The position numbers were made by a program, and so were the translations under genes. Source: Candidatus Colicola coprequi (GTDB lineage: Bacteria; Bacteroidota; Bacteroidia; Bacteroidales; Paludibacteraceae). Taken from it: a DNA stretch of 6,902 nt. How positions within the stretch are numbered: position 1 is the stretch's first letter; every line of letters begins with the position of its first letter. This document shows positions 1-6,418 of this stretch, piece after piece. Location of the stretch: positions 1-6,902 of the forward strand of contig JAGHSR010000073.1 in the NCBI GenBank assembly GCA_018065765.1, in the 5' to 3' direction. A model generated the notes under the pieces. The model was not told the DNA's origin and did not search any database. It was given only the letters and a program-made list of their open reading frames with translations.

Positions 1-1067
1 GTTCTATACATGCCGCCGGGAAGGCTCTTGACCCAACCATCGATTTCCAGCATCATGAGGGTAGATGACACTTGTGAATAGGCGATGTTGGTTTCTTGTA
101 CAATCTGATTGATGTGCAATCCATCTTCCTCTTGGCGTAGCAGTTCTATTATTTTTTGTTCTTCTTCGGTGCGAGTTTCAAACAGGTTTTGCATTTCGGT
201 TTGAACCGTTGGTTTAGGCAAGTTGTTGTCCCATTGCATTGCTTGTACCAAGTCGTCCGCATTGTTGATGAGAGTAGCTTTTTGTGTACGAATCAGATGG
301 TTGCACCCCTGTGAATTTACATCGTTTGGTCGTCCCGGGAAGGCGAACAACTCGCGAGCGTAGTCGCATGCCATATTAGCTGTGATGAGTGAACCGCCTT
401 TCGCTTTGGATTCCACCACTACCACAGCATCGCTCAAGCCGGCAATGATGCGATTTCGAGCTACGAAGTTCATAGCTTCGGGTTCGGTGCCTGATGTGTA
501 TTCAGTCAGTATTCCCCCGCGCTCCAAGGAGGCGACAGCCACCGGACGGTGTAGGGCAGGGTATATTCTATCCAATCCGTGCGCCGGAATGATGATGGTT
601 GGGATGTTGGCGTCCAACGCGGCACGATGGGCTGCCACATCAATACCGTATGCCAATCCGCTGACGATAGTCACATCGGGTACGCGTTCAGCCAGTTCCA
701 AAACAAAATGGTGTGTCAATTCCTTGCTCCTATCTGTGGCACTGCGTGTTCCTACGATGGAGACAAACTTACCTTTGTTGATTTCCAAATTGCCTTTGCC
801 ATACAATAGGATAGGTGTGTCCGGGCACTCTGCCAAACGATAGGGATAATCGTTGTCACGATAAAAGTAAGTACGCAGTTGGTGCTTTTGTATGAACTCA
901 ACCTCTCGTTTTGCGTGTTCGAGAGCTTCTGTTTGTTGTTCCTCTATGTGTGAGAACGCTTCCTGACAACTATTGTATCTCTCCAGCAAAGCGCGTGCCT
1001 TGCGGGGAGACCAGCGATAGTGCCAAGTCAATGCAATACAATATGTCAGTTCTTCTTGATTTGCCAT
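1..1067 (-). CDS. dprA: DNA-processing protein DprA (Smf), 3' end cut by window
   Basis: DprA binds incoming single-stranded DNA in the cytoplasm and loads RecA during natural transformation. I translated 355 codons without interruption, and the frame runs off base 1. The Rossmann-like core holds VGTR (104-107), SGLAYGID..AH (136-147), the RNRIIAGLS block (204-212), GGSLITA (224-230) and FPGR (243-246). A winged-helix DNA-binding domain follows at about 296-355 and ends in DGWVKSLPGG, which is normally near the C-terminus, so perhaps only 10-20 residues are missing. The N-terminal region (1-55) looks like a degenerate helix-hairpin-helix. I chose ATG at 1067 because MANQEELTYCIALT matches the usual family start; an in-frame ATG ten codons upstream would add a cysteine-rich leader unlike the family. 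The start lies 22 bases inside the VanZ-like gene, which suggests translational coupling. Identity is seen directly from motifs; a role in competence here is inferred from the family. Confidence 0.96.
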   Translation of the reverse strand, partial: MANQEELTYCIALTWHYRWSPRKARALLERYNSCQEAFSHIEEQQTEALEHAKREVEFIQKHQLRTYFYRDNDYPYRLAECPDTPILLYGKGNLEINKGKFVSIVGTRSATDRSKELTHHFVLELAERVPDVTIVSGLAYGIDVAAHRAALDANIPTIIIPAHGLDRIYPALHRPVAVASLERGGILTEYTSGTEPEAMNFVARNRIIAGLSDAVVVVESKAKGGSLITANMACDYARELFAFPGRPNDVNSQGCNHLIRTQKATLINNADDLVQAMQWDNNLPKPTVQTEMQNLFETRTEEEQKIIELLRQEEDGLHINQIVQETNIAYSQVSSTLMMLEIDGWVKSLPGGMYR

Positions 1068-1414
1068 ACTCTGTATGTGAGTGCAACACCTGTGCATGTT
1101 CCTACGATATCAGCTATCCAGTCTTTCCAATCCCCTGTGCGTGGGTAAAAGAACTGCTCCTGCATAATCTCTATCAAACCTCCGAATAGGATAGGGTAAG
1201 TTAGTCCTGCGATGATAGATGTGGCTGTAGTTTTCTTGCTACGCAACAATTCCCATAGCCAAACTGCTCCCAGCAGCAAATACATTACCCCGTGTGCCCA
1301 TTTGTCGGAGTGAGCGATGGGTGGTAGGGCAAAGTGTGGCGTCCTAACCAAACTGGCATAAAGGATAACGCCGCTGATGGTTGTTGTTTTCCAATATCGG
1401 AGCAGGACTCTCAT
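1046..1414 (-). CDS. VanZ-like family small membrane protein
   Basis: This is a 122-residue protein with about four hydrophobic segments (roughly 10-24, 40-57, 64-82 and 97-115). It carries the polar signature of the VanZ-like family: SDK..H at 36-41, GG.IEI.Q at 78-85, and R92 with the D95..D98...D102..G105 series just before the last helix. VanZ itself gives low-level teicoplanin resistance in enterococci, but most members are short chromosomal proteins of unknown biochemical role, so no resistance should be assumed. The gene starts 6 bases after upp stops, and its last 22 bases overlap the dprA start in another frame, so it sits in the middle of the leftward operon. Family membership is well supported; function is not known. 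Confidence 0.85.
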   Translation of the reverse strand: MRVLLRYWKTTTISGVILYASLVRTPHFALPPIAHSDKWAHGVMYLLLGAVWLWELLRSKKTTATSIIAGLTYPILFGGLIEIMQEQFFYPRTGDWKDWIADIVGTCTGVALTYRVWQIKKN

Positions 1415-1420
1415 CGTGTT

Positions 1421-2071
1421 TTATAATTTATCCCCAAAGCACAAATCACCGGCATCGCCCAGTCCGGGAACGATATATTTATTTTCGTTCAGTCCCTCGT
1501 CAATGGCGCAGCACCATAGGGTAGTATTGTCGGGCATGGTCTGGGTCAGGTTCGCAATAGCTGCGGGGGTTGCTATTGTGCAACATAGATGGGTTGCTTG
1601 TGGTGTCCCATGACTGAGCAATACCTTGTAAGCAATCTCCATGGACATACCTGTTGCCAACATGGGATCGACCAATAGGAGGGTTTTCCCATCTAGAGCC
1701 GGAGAAGCTAAATATTCAGAGATAATCTCCAATTCTCCCTGTGCGTTTTTTTGACGATAGGCACTGACAAAAGCGTTTTCGGCTTGGTCAAACATACTGA
1801 GAAATCCCTGATGCAGGGGCAATCCGGCGCGCATGATTGTGCCTAACACGACTTGGTCTGCCAGAACAGGTATCTTGGTAACGCCCAAAGGTGTTTGCAC
1901 GTTTTCTATTTGGTATTGAAGGTTTTTGCTCACTTCCAATGCCATAATCTGTCCGATGCGCTCGATGTTTTTGCGAAAGCGCATAGAGTCCTTTTGAATC
2001 GTAGTGCTACGAATCTCTTTTAGGTATTGATTGAGTAGCGAATGGGTTTCGCTCAAGTTAATAAGTCTCAT
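1421..2071 (-). CDS. upp: Uracil phosphoribosyltransferase
   Basis: The enzyme converts uracil and PRPP to UMP and pyrophosphate in the cytoplasm, the direct salvage route for uracil. The protein is 216 residues, close to the usual length of about 208-217. The PRPP-binding loop LLLVDPMLATGMS is at 131-143, the MRAGLP segment at 80-85 matches the substrate-pocket region, and the C-terminal uracil-binding signature YIVPGLGDAGD is at 199-209. The ending DLCFGDKL is slightly divergent from the common DR.FGT form, but the key residues are intact, so I expect an active enzyme. The start ATG shares ATGA with the stop of the upstream coiled-coil gene, a 4-base overlap typical of coupled translation. 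The VanZ-like gene follows after 6 bases. I saw no attenuator or PyrR-type leader, and as an internal operon gene it is probably driven from the promoter near 3602-3633. Confidence 0.97.
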   Translation of the reverse strand: MRLINLSETHSLLNQYLKEIRSTTIQKDSMRFRKNIERIGQIMALEVSKNLQYQIENVQTPLGVTKIPVLADQVVLGTIMRAGLPLHQGFLSMFDQAENAFVSAYRQKNAQGELEIISEYLASPALDGKTLLLVDPMLATGMSMEIAYKVLLSHGTPQATHLCCTIATPAAIANLTQTMPDNTTLWCCAIDEGLNENKYIVPGLGDAGDLCFGDKL

Positions 2072-2730
2072 TGTTTTTTAGCAGTTTTGAGTGCGGTTTT
2101 TGTGTTTTTTATTTCAGCTTTTACAGCTTCCGACGTGCTCTTAAATTGACCTTCTTTCAACTTAAGATCATTGTCCTTATTGGTTATTTCTGTATTGAAG
2201 ATCTCTAATCCGTCTTGGACTTTCTTGAGTTGTGCTTGTTGTTTACCCAGAGAGACAAGTTGTTCTCGAATACTTTTGATTTGTGTATCAATCTCTCCGC
2301 GTTCCTTTTTCATATGTTCAACAAACTTGGGTTTGGAGTCATGTGTAATTAGAGTCAATTTGTGCGCGGTAGTGGTTTGCTTGTCGATGATGGCTTGCAA
2401 GCCGCTCAACTCCTTCAGTTCATCGTTTCTGTCTTTTTCTATGGTTTTGAGCACTTTGCTGGCTTCTTTGACGTAATCGGATATGCACTTAGAGTACGAT
2501 TTTTCTTCGTTGAACTGCTTGCGGGCTAGTTTGAGAGCATCTTCATTCCCTTTGAGGTCCAAATCAATATGTTGCAATTGAACCATTAGGGCAGCGAGAT
2601 CTTCTCCGTAGAAAGTGCGGAGGGTGTCCAGTCTGACTTCCACCATAGTAATGTTGAGTGGTGTGACATGTTGTGCATAAGTTGCAAACGATAAAAGAGC
2701 CATTGAGGCTAATACAAATAGTTTTTTCAT
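2068..2730 (-). CDS. Exported coiled-coil protein of unknown function
   Basis: I do not recognise a named family. The 220-residue protein starts with a clear Sec signal peptide: MKK, a hydrophobic stretch at 4-15, and a likely signal peptidase I site after TYA at 17-19. No lipobox cysteine is present, so it is predicted to be soluble in the periplasm or peripherally attached rather than a lipoprotein. From about residue 40 to the end it is almost entirely charged and helix-forming, rich in Lys, Glu, Gln and Leu with few prolines and a single mature-region cysteine, which fits one or two long coiled coils (about 45-115 and 130-215). The tail is strongly lysine-rich. It starts one base after the LytTR regulator stops and overlaps upp by 4 bases. 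Its position suggests that it works with, or is controlled by, the membrane regulator; that is inference. Long periplasmic coiled coils can be envelope scaffolds or adaptors. Confidence 0.85.
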   Translation of the reverse strand: MKKLFVLASMALLSFATYAQHVTPLNITMVEVRLDTLRTFYGEDLAALMVQLQHIDLDLKGNEDALKLARKQFNEEKSYSKCISDYVKEASKVLKTIEKDRNDELKELSGLQAIIDKQTTTAHKLTLITHDSKPKFVEHMKKERGEIDTQIKSIREQLVSLGKQQAQLKKVQDGLEIFNTEITNKDNDLKLKEGQFKSTSEAVKAEIKNTKTALKTAKKQ

Positions 2731-2731
2731 T

Positions 2732-3592
2732 TTAATTGGATGGATTTATTCGATTAGCAAAATGAGAGATTACTTTTTCACCATATCCTTTGCTGACGGG
2801 GATGGGGGCAACGCGTTCTTCGCCAAAGTCAAGCACCACATCGCCCTCTTGTCGGCGCATGATTTGCACCTTGCTCAAATTGACGATAAAGGACCGATGA
2901 CACCGAACGAGTTGGGTGTCGCGGAATCGCCATTCGATATTTTTGAGCGTATTGCGAATCATCAGTTTTTCTTTTTTTCCGGTGCTGATATAGTGAATGA
3001 TTACGTAGTTGTCAGCGGACTCGATGTAGTAAATGGTTTCCGGTTTGGCAGAGAGTTTCAGTTCGCCCTTTTCGTCGTAGAAGTTGTACATATCAGGCTG
3101 TGCGTAGTCCGACGAAGCGCCGGTGATATGTTGTATATAGGCATTCTTTTCACGCACTTCAAACAGCAGAATCATGATGGTGTAGGGTATCAGCAGAATG
3201 AACGCTGTGTCCAAAAATGCCTCCTTGAACAATTGGAAAAACTCAAGTCCTTTCTGCTCGGCAAAGGTGGGAAGAACCAGCAAGGGAAACAGCGTGTAAA
3301 TGAGAGACATAATGCTAATCTCCGTGAAGATCCACACACCGTATCGAGCATAACTGATTTGGTGTTTTTTTGCGTAGTGATATAGGATGGTGCGACTGAT
3401 AGCGATGGTACCCATGGCAACCAATACAACCAGCGATACCCACCCTAAAAATTGCCAATCGCTTTCTACCCACAGACGAGACTGAAAGGGGGTGAAGATG
3501 AGAATAAACAGTTCTGCAAAAATGGTTGTGCTGAGAACCAACAAAATGCTGTTCTGTTTGTTGTTGAAATATGACGGAATGCAGTTTTTCAT
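2732..3592 (-). CDS. Membrane-anchored LytTR-domain transcriptional regulator
   Basis: This 286-residue protein appears to be a one-component regulator. Four hydrophobic helices lie at about 16-35, 46-66, 86-110 and 124-145, followed by a linker and a C-terminal LytTR DNA-binding domain at about 176-280. The domain shows IYYIESADNYVIIHY (187-201), RNTLKNIEWRF (213-223), LVRCHRSFIVNLSKV (228-242) and PVSKGYGEKV (265-274), all characteristic of LytTR. No receiver domain or histidine kinase is present in the protein or beside it, so any signal is probably sensed in or near the membrane. The open frame extends four codons upstream to a TTG at 3604, but that TTG forms the end of a -7 promoter box, so I chose ATG at 3592. 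The next internal Met (residue 60) would remove the first helix. It is the first gene of the leftward operon, one base ahead of the coiled-coil gene. Its target genes are unknown; autoregulation is plausible. Confidence 0.9.
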   Translation of the reverse strand: MKNCIPSYFNNKQNSILLVLSTTIFAELFILIFTPFQSRLWVESDWQFLGWVSLVVLVAMGTIAISRTILYHYAKKHQISYARYGVWIFTEISIMSLIYTLFPLLVLPTFAEQKGLEFFQLFKEAFLDTAFILLIPYTIMILLFEVREKNAYIQHITGASSDYAQPDMYNFYDEKGELKLSAKPETIYYIESADNYVIIHYISTGKKEKLMIRNTLKNIEWRFRDTQLVRCHRSFIVNLSKVQIMRRQEGDVVLDFGEERVAPIPVSKGYGEKVISHFANRINPSN

Positions 3593-3601
3593 TTCACGCT
3601 G

Positions 3602-3633
3602 CAAAGATAAGGAAAAAAAATGAATTGAACAAA
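3602..3633 (-). promoter_or_regulatory. Leftward Bacteroidetes-type promoter
   Basis: Read on the minus strand, TTTG at 3633-3630 is followed by exactly 20 bases and then TATCTTTG at 3609-3602, a full match to TAnnTTTG. This is the known -33/-7 arrangement of the Bacteroidetes primary sigma factor. Transcription would start a few bases beyond 3602, leaving only a very short leader before ATG at 3592. It probably serves the whole leftward operon from the LytTR gene to dprA. The start site itself is inferred. Confidence 0.7.
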
Positions 3634-3635
3634 TC

Positions 3636-3673
3636 TTAGTACATTTTTTGTCTATGTCAGAAAAAATAAGTAC
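3636..3673. promoter_or_regulatory. Possible operator: repeated AGTAC and dyad between the promoters
   Basis: AGTAC occurs at 3638-3642 and 3669-3673, in direct orientation 31 bases apart, close to three helical turns. The same stretch is also an imperfect dyad: GTAC and ATTTTTT (3639-3649) face AAAAAAT, a 2-base bulge and GTAC (3661-3673) around an 11-base centre. It lies between and over the two promoters, where a regulator could act on both. LytTR proteins often bind spaced direct repeats, but the match to any known LytTR site is not clear, and AT-rich sequence makes chance matches likely. Confidence 0.2.
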
Positions 3674-3678
3674 CTTTG
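3647..3678 (+). promoter_or_regulatory. Rightward Bacteroidetes-type promoter
   Basis: TTTG at 3647-3650 (the end of a T-rich run) is followed by a 20-base spacer and TACCTTTG at 3671-3678, a full match to TAnnTTTG. The predicted start lies a few bases after 3678, giving a leader of roughly 25-30 bases before the exonuclease ATG at 3712. Its -33 box is separated from that of the opposing promoter by only 13 bases, so the two polymerases would compete or be co-regulated. Confidence 0.7.
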
Positions 3679-3697
3679 CAGGCTGGATTAATTGAGA

Positions 3698-3715
3698 ATG
3701 GAGAATCGTAGATGA
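3698..3715 (+). other. Possible five-codon leader ORF (MENRR)
   Basis: In the short leader before the exonuclease, an ATG at 3698 opens a frame of five codons whose TGA stop (3713-3715) overlaps the exonuclease ATG in the arrangement ATGA. A purine-rich GAGA precedes it. If translated, it could feed terminating ribosomes onto the exonuclease start. It may equally be chance, because a frame this short has no coding signal to test. Confidence 0.25.
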
Positions 3716-4401
3716 AAAGCAATACGTTCATACATAGGATAGCCAAAGAGCAGGTGCAGTCATTGCCTTTGGCTCAGTTTCGTGGGAAGGTGATTGTGGT
3801 GGATACGTTGGAAGCATTACCGGAAGCCGTTGCCTATTTGCAGGAGCAGAAGGTTCTGGGGGTAGATACTGAGGCGCGTCCCAGTTTCACGCGGGGAATA
3901 CATTATCCTACGGCATTGTTGCAGATCGCATCCGAAGAGCGGTGCTATTTGTTTCGCCTAACCCATATCGGTTTGCCGCTTTCGCTGGCTGCCATATTTG
4001 CCAATCCGAATATTCGTAAGGTCGGCTTGGCATTCAAGGACGATATCAATGGCTTGCGACGCCGACAAGATTTTCGTCCTGCTAATTGTGTTGATTTGCA
4101 GTCTATTGTTGGACGGTACGGTATTTTGGATTTGGGGTTGCAGAAAATTTTTGCTATTTGTTTTGGTCAGAAGATATCAAAGGCTCAGCAACTGACTAAT
4201 TGGGAGAACTCTCATCTTACTGCAGAGCAGGCGCAATATGCTTCTACAGATGCTTGGGCTACGCTTCTCATTTATAAAGAACTGATGCGGACACAGCCGC
4301 TCAAGAAACAAGAAGCGGATGCACTGCATTTGCAGGATCTGGAACGCCAGCAGTTGCACCAGCAACAGGTACTTGCTGCCCGCATGCAAGCAGAGAATTG
4401 A
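3712..4401 (+). CDS. DEDDy-type 3'-5' exonuclease domain protein (RNase D/WRN-like)
   Basis: The 229-residue protein carries a DnaQ-fold exonuclease domain at about 28-195. The acidic metal-binding residues of the DEDDy group are present: D52 and E54 in GVDTEARPSF (motif I), D111 in KVGLAFKDDINGL (motif II), and Y176 with D180 in YASTDAWAT (motif III). This predicts metal-dependent 3'-5' removal of nucleotides from RNA or DNA. No HRDC domain or helicase is fused, unlike full RNase D or WRN. Residues 196-229 form a Gln/Leu-rich hydrophilic helical tail. The start at 3712 gives the usual N-terminus for Bacteroidales homologues. It is the first gene of the rightward string, about 25-30 bases after a predicted transcription start, and the rRNA methyltransferase follows after 23 bases. 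That pairing hints at an RNA substrate, which is inference; the true substrate cannot be told from sequence. Confidence 0.9.
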   Translation: MKSNTFIHRIAKEQVQSLPLAQFRGKVIVVDTLEALPEAVAYLQEQKVLGVDTEARPSFTRGIHYPTALLQIASEERCYLFRLTHIGLPLSLAAIFANPNIRKVGLAFKDDINGLRRRQDFRPANCVDLQSIVGRYGILDLGLQKIFAICFGQKISKAQQLTNWENSHLTAEQAQYASTDAWATLLIYKELMRTQPLKKQEADALHLQDLERQQLHQQQVLAARMQAEN

Positions 4402-4424
4402 AGTTGATTGAAAATGAAGAAAAC

Positions 4425-5645
4425 ATGACTACTATTTGTCTCAAACCACATAAAGAGGAGTCCTTGCTCCGTCAGCATCCTTGGGTATTCTCGGGTGCTA
4501 TTCATAAGATTATTTTGGACGCGTCTCATCCGGCTACTGAACCTACAGAAGGCGAGTTGGTCAAAGTGGTTGATACCAACGGAAAAACGTTGGGCGTGGG
4601 ACATTGGCAGATTGGCTCGATAGCGGTTCGGGTGTTAGAGTTCGGGGTGGATGAACTGCCTGACAACTTTTGGAAAGAGCGTATTCGCAGCGCCTATCAA
4701 GTTCGTGTTTTGTTAGGACTTATTTCCCCATCCAATAACACGTTTCGTTTGGTTCATGGAGAGGGAGATTTCCTACCGGGACTGGTAGTGGATGTCTATG
4801 CGGATACAGCTGTAGTGCAAGCACACTCTGTGGGAATGCACAACGTACGCAAAGAGATTGCCAATGCCATTGCGGATGTAGTTCCTCAGGTGAAGAATGT
4901 CTATTATAAGTCCGATGATACATTGCCATTTAAGGCTTCTGTTGCAGGAGAGAAAGTGGGGTATCTGATTGAGTCGGTTTCATCAACTGAGTTGGCATCG
5001 CGGGAGGGGTTTTGGTCTATGGAAAATGGCATGTCATTTCGCATAGATTGGTTGCGTGGACAGAAGACGGGATTTTTTATAGACCAGCGCGAGAACCGTG
5101 CTTTGTTGGAGCGTTATGCTGCAGGACGGGATGTCCTCAATATGTTCTGCTATACAGGTGGATTTTCTGTGTTTGCCCTCCGTGGAGGTGCTCGCAGTGT
5201 CCATTCTGTGGATGTGAGCGAGAAGGCCATCGAACTTGTACGTGCTAATGTGGCACGCAATTTTTCGAGGGCTACCAACCATGAAGCATTCGCATGTGAG
5301 GCGTTTGAGTTCATGCGTGACATCAAAGATAAGTACGATTTGATTATCCTTGATCCTCCTGCTTTCGCCAAGCATCGAGACGCCGTCAAAAATGCACTTC
5401 GTGGGTATCAACGTCTTAATGCCAAGGGTATTGAGCAGATTCGTTCGGGAGGAATTTTGTTTACCTTCTCCTGCTCGCAGGCCATTGACAAGGAGATGTT
5501 CCGTTTGGCAGTTTTCTCCGCTGCGGCACAAGTGGGACGTAAGGTTCGTATTCTTCACCAACTGCATCAGCCACAAGACCATCCGATTAATATCTATCAC
5601 CCCGAAGGCGAGTACCTCAAAGGGCTCGTACTGCAAGTGGAGTAG
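4425..5645 (+). CDS. rlmI: RlmI-like class I SAM-dependent 23S rRNA cytosine-C5 methyltransferase
   Basis: The 406-residue protein (E. coli RlmI has 396) has an N-terminal PUA RNA-binding domain at about 1-75, a middle domain with RLVHGEGDFLPGLVVD (108-123), and a C-terminal Rossmann methyltransferase domain. The family block TGFFIDQREN is at 215-224, the SAM-binding motif I VLNMFCYTGGFS at 237-248, the DPPAF motif at 310-314, and SCS at 349-351, whose C350 is the likely catalytic cysteine of a 5-methylcytosine enzyme. E. coli RlmI methylates C1962 of 23S rRNA; the same position here is inferred. The frame extends upstream to a TTG at 4398 overlapping the exonuclease stop, but ATG at 4425 gives the normal family start, with KEESLLRQHPWVFSGAI shortly after, so I prefer it. 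A 45-base gap without an obvious terminator separates it from the rhomboid gene. Confidence 0.93.
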   Translation: MTTICLKPHKEESLLRQHPWVFSGAIHKIILDASHPATEPTEGELVKVVDTNGKTLGVGHWQIGSIAVRVLEFGVDELPDNFWKERIRSAYQVRVLLGLISPSNNTFRLVHGEGDFLPGLVVDVYADTAVVQAHSVGMHNVRKEIANAIADVVPQVKNVYYKSDDTLPFKASVAGEKVGYLIESVSSTELASREGFWSMENGMSFRIDWLRGQKTGFFIDQRENRALLERYAAGRDVLNMFCYTGGFSVFALRGGARSVHSVDVSEKAIELVRANVARNFSRATNHEAFACEAFEFMRDIKDKYDLIILDPPAFAKHRDAVKNALRGYQRLNAKGIEQIRSGGILFTFSCSQAIDKEMFRLAVFSAAAQVGRKVRILHQLHQPQDHPINIYHPEGEYLKGLVLQVE

Positions 5646-5657
5646 GTAGAGAAAAAA

Positions 5658-5675
5658 ATGATAACTAACCTCTAA
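5658..5675 (+). other. Possible five-codon ORF before the rhomboid gene (MITNL)
   Basis: In the 45 bases between the methyltransferase and the rhomboid gene, an ATG at 5658 preceded by a purine-rich run opens five codons and stops at 5673-5675, 15 bases before the rhomboid ATG. The rest of the gap is T-rich, with no hairpin that I can see and no full TAnnTTTG box. It may be chance; I list it because its upstream purine run looks better for ribosome binding than the sequence before the real gene. Confidence 0.12.
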
Positions 5676-5690
5676 CTTTCAACTTTTTTT

Positions 5691-6416
5691 ATGAACTTAC
5701 CGAATATTACTAAGAAACTTTTATTAGCGAATTTTATCCTCTTTTTGTTGGATGTATTGCTGCAACGTTATGGATATTCGCTTAGTAGAGTATGTGGATT
5801 GCATTTCGTAGGTGCATCCGGATTTCATATATGGCAACCACTGACCTATATGTTTATGCATGCCAATTGGTCGCATATACTCTGCAACATGTTTGCTGTT
5901 TTGGTTTTTGGACCTACGTTGGAGGAGAGTTGGGGCGGTAAAAAGTTCCTCATTTATTACCTTGTATGTGGCATAGGAGCGGCTATTGTGCAGGAATGTG
6001 TATGGGCGTTGGAGCTTCGTCCTATGTTAGCCAGCATGGATTCGGCTGCGATAGCAACTGCTACCAATAGATTGGTTACCATTGGTGCCAGTGGCGCAGT
6101 CTTTGGAGTATTGTTTGCTTTTGGTTGGCTGTTTCCAGACGGACAGATTTATTTGTATTTCCTTATCCCCATGCGCGCACGCACATTTGTCATTTTGTAC
6201 GCACTCATAGAACTCTTTGCAGGCTTAGTGCCAACCGAAGGGGACAATGTAGCGCATTTTGCTCACTTGGGAGGTATGCTGTTTGGTTGGTTGTTGTTGG
6301 TTTGGTGGCGTCATGGATGGCGATTCAAATTCCCTAAATTGGGTAGGCGCAACGATAAGGACTACGAGAGCAACAACAAGGATTACTCCAATTTCCATTA
6401 CCAAAAACGGGTTTGA
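5691..6416 (+). CDS. Rhomboid family intramembrane serine protease
   Basis: This 241-residue inner-membrane protein has about six hydrophobic helices, starting at 9-24, and the rhomboid catalytic signature. The HxxxxHxxxN motif is H57, H62 and N66 in FMHANWSHILCN, the nucleophile is S134 in GASGAVFG, and the paired histidine is H192 in HFAHLGGMLFG. All catalytic residues are present, so it is predicted to cleave transmembrane substrates within the bilayer; its substrate is unknown. The loop between about 103 and 128 is longer and more polar than in GlpG. The C-terminal tail from about 210 is hydrophilic and charged, with two short NKDY-like repeats (NDKDY, NNKDY). ATG at 5691 directly follows a T-rich run with no Shine-Dalgarno, as is usual in this phylum. 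The dehydrogenase gene begins 2 bases after its stop, so the two are probably co-translated, although no functional link is known. Confidence 0.94.
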   Translation: MNLPNITKKLLLANFILFLLDVLLQRYGYSLSRVCGLHFVGASGFHIWQPLTYMFMHANWSHILCNMFAVLVFGPTLEESWGGKKFLIYYLVCGIGAAIVQECVWALELRPMLASMDSAAIATATNRLVTIGASGAVFGVLFAFGWLFPDGQIYLYFLIPMRARTFVILYALIELFAGLVPTEGDNVAHFAHLGGMLFGWLLLVWWRHGWRFKFPKLGRRNDKDYESNNKDYSNFHYQKRV

Positions 6417-6418
6417 TA

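Noticed and set aside
382..843. 153-codon open frame on the plus strand opposite dprA
   Set aside because: The minus strand gives an unbroken DprA with its conserved motifs across the same bases; the plus-strand peptide resembles nothing and is low in plausible structure.
1046..1414. VanZ-like gene as a glycopeptide resistance determinant
   Set aside because: Only the family fold is shared. There are no vanHAX or vanRS genes nearby, and such short chromosomal members are common in Bacteroidota without any resistance role.
2762..3385. 207-codon open frame on the plus strand opposite the LytTR gene
   Set aside because: The opposite strand encodes clear membrane helices and a LytTR domain. The plus-strand product has no coherent domain, so it is antisense noise.
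4398..4424. TTG start for the RlmI-like gene overlapping the exonuclease stop (TTGA)
   Set aside because: It would add nine residues not expected in the family, whereas ATG at 4425 gives the normal distance to the conserved HPWVFSGA block. Coupling through TTGA is possible but less likely.
5034..5636. 200-codon open frame on the minus strand inside rlmI
   Set aside because: It lies wholly antisense to a methyltransferase with all family motifs intact, and its translation shows no recognisable domain or start context. It is a shadow of the coding strand.
5646..5690. Possible separate promoter or terminator before the rhomboid gene
   Set aside because: The best box, TAACTTTC at 5673-5680, misses the final G and has no TTTG at the right distance, and no stem-loop is visible, so I did not call either.
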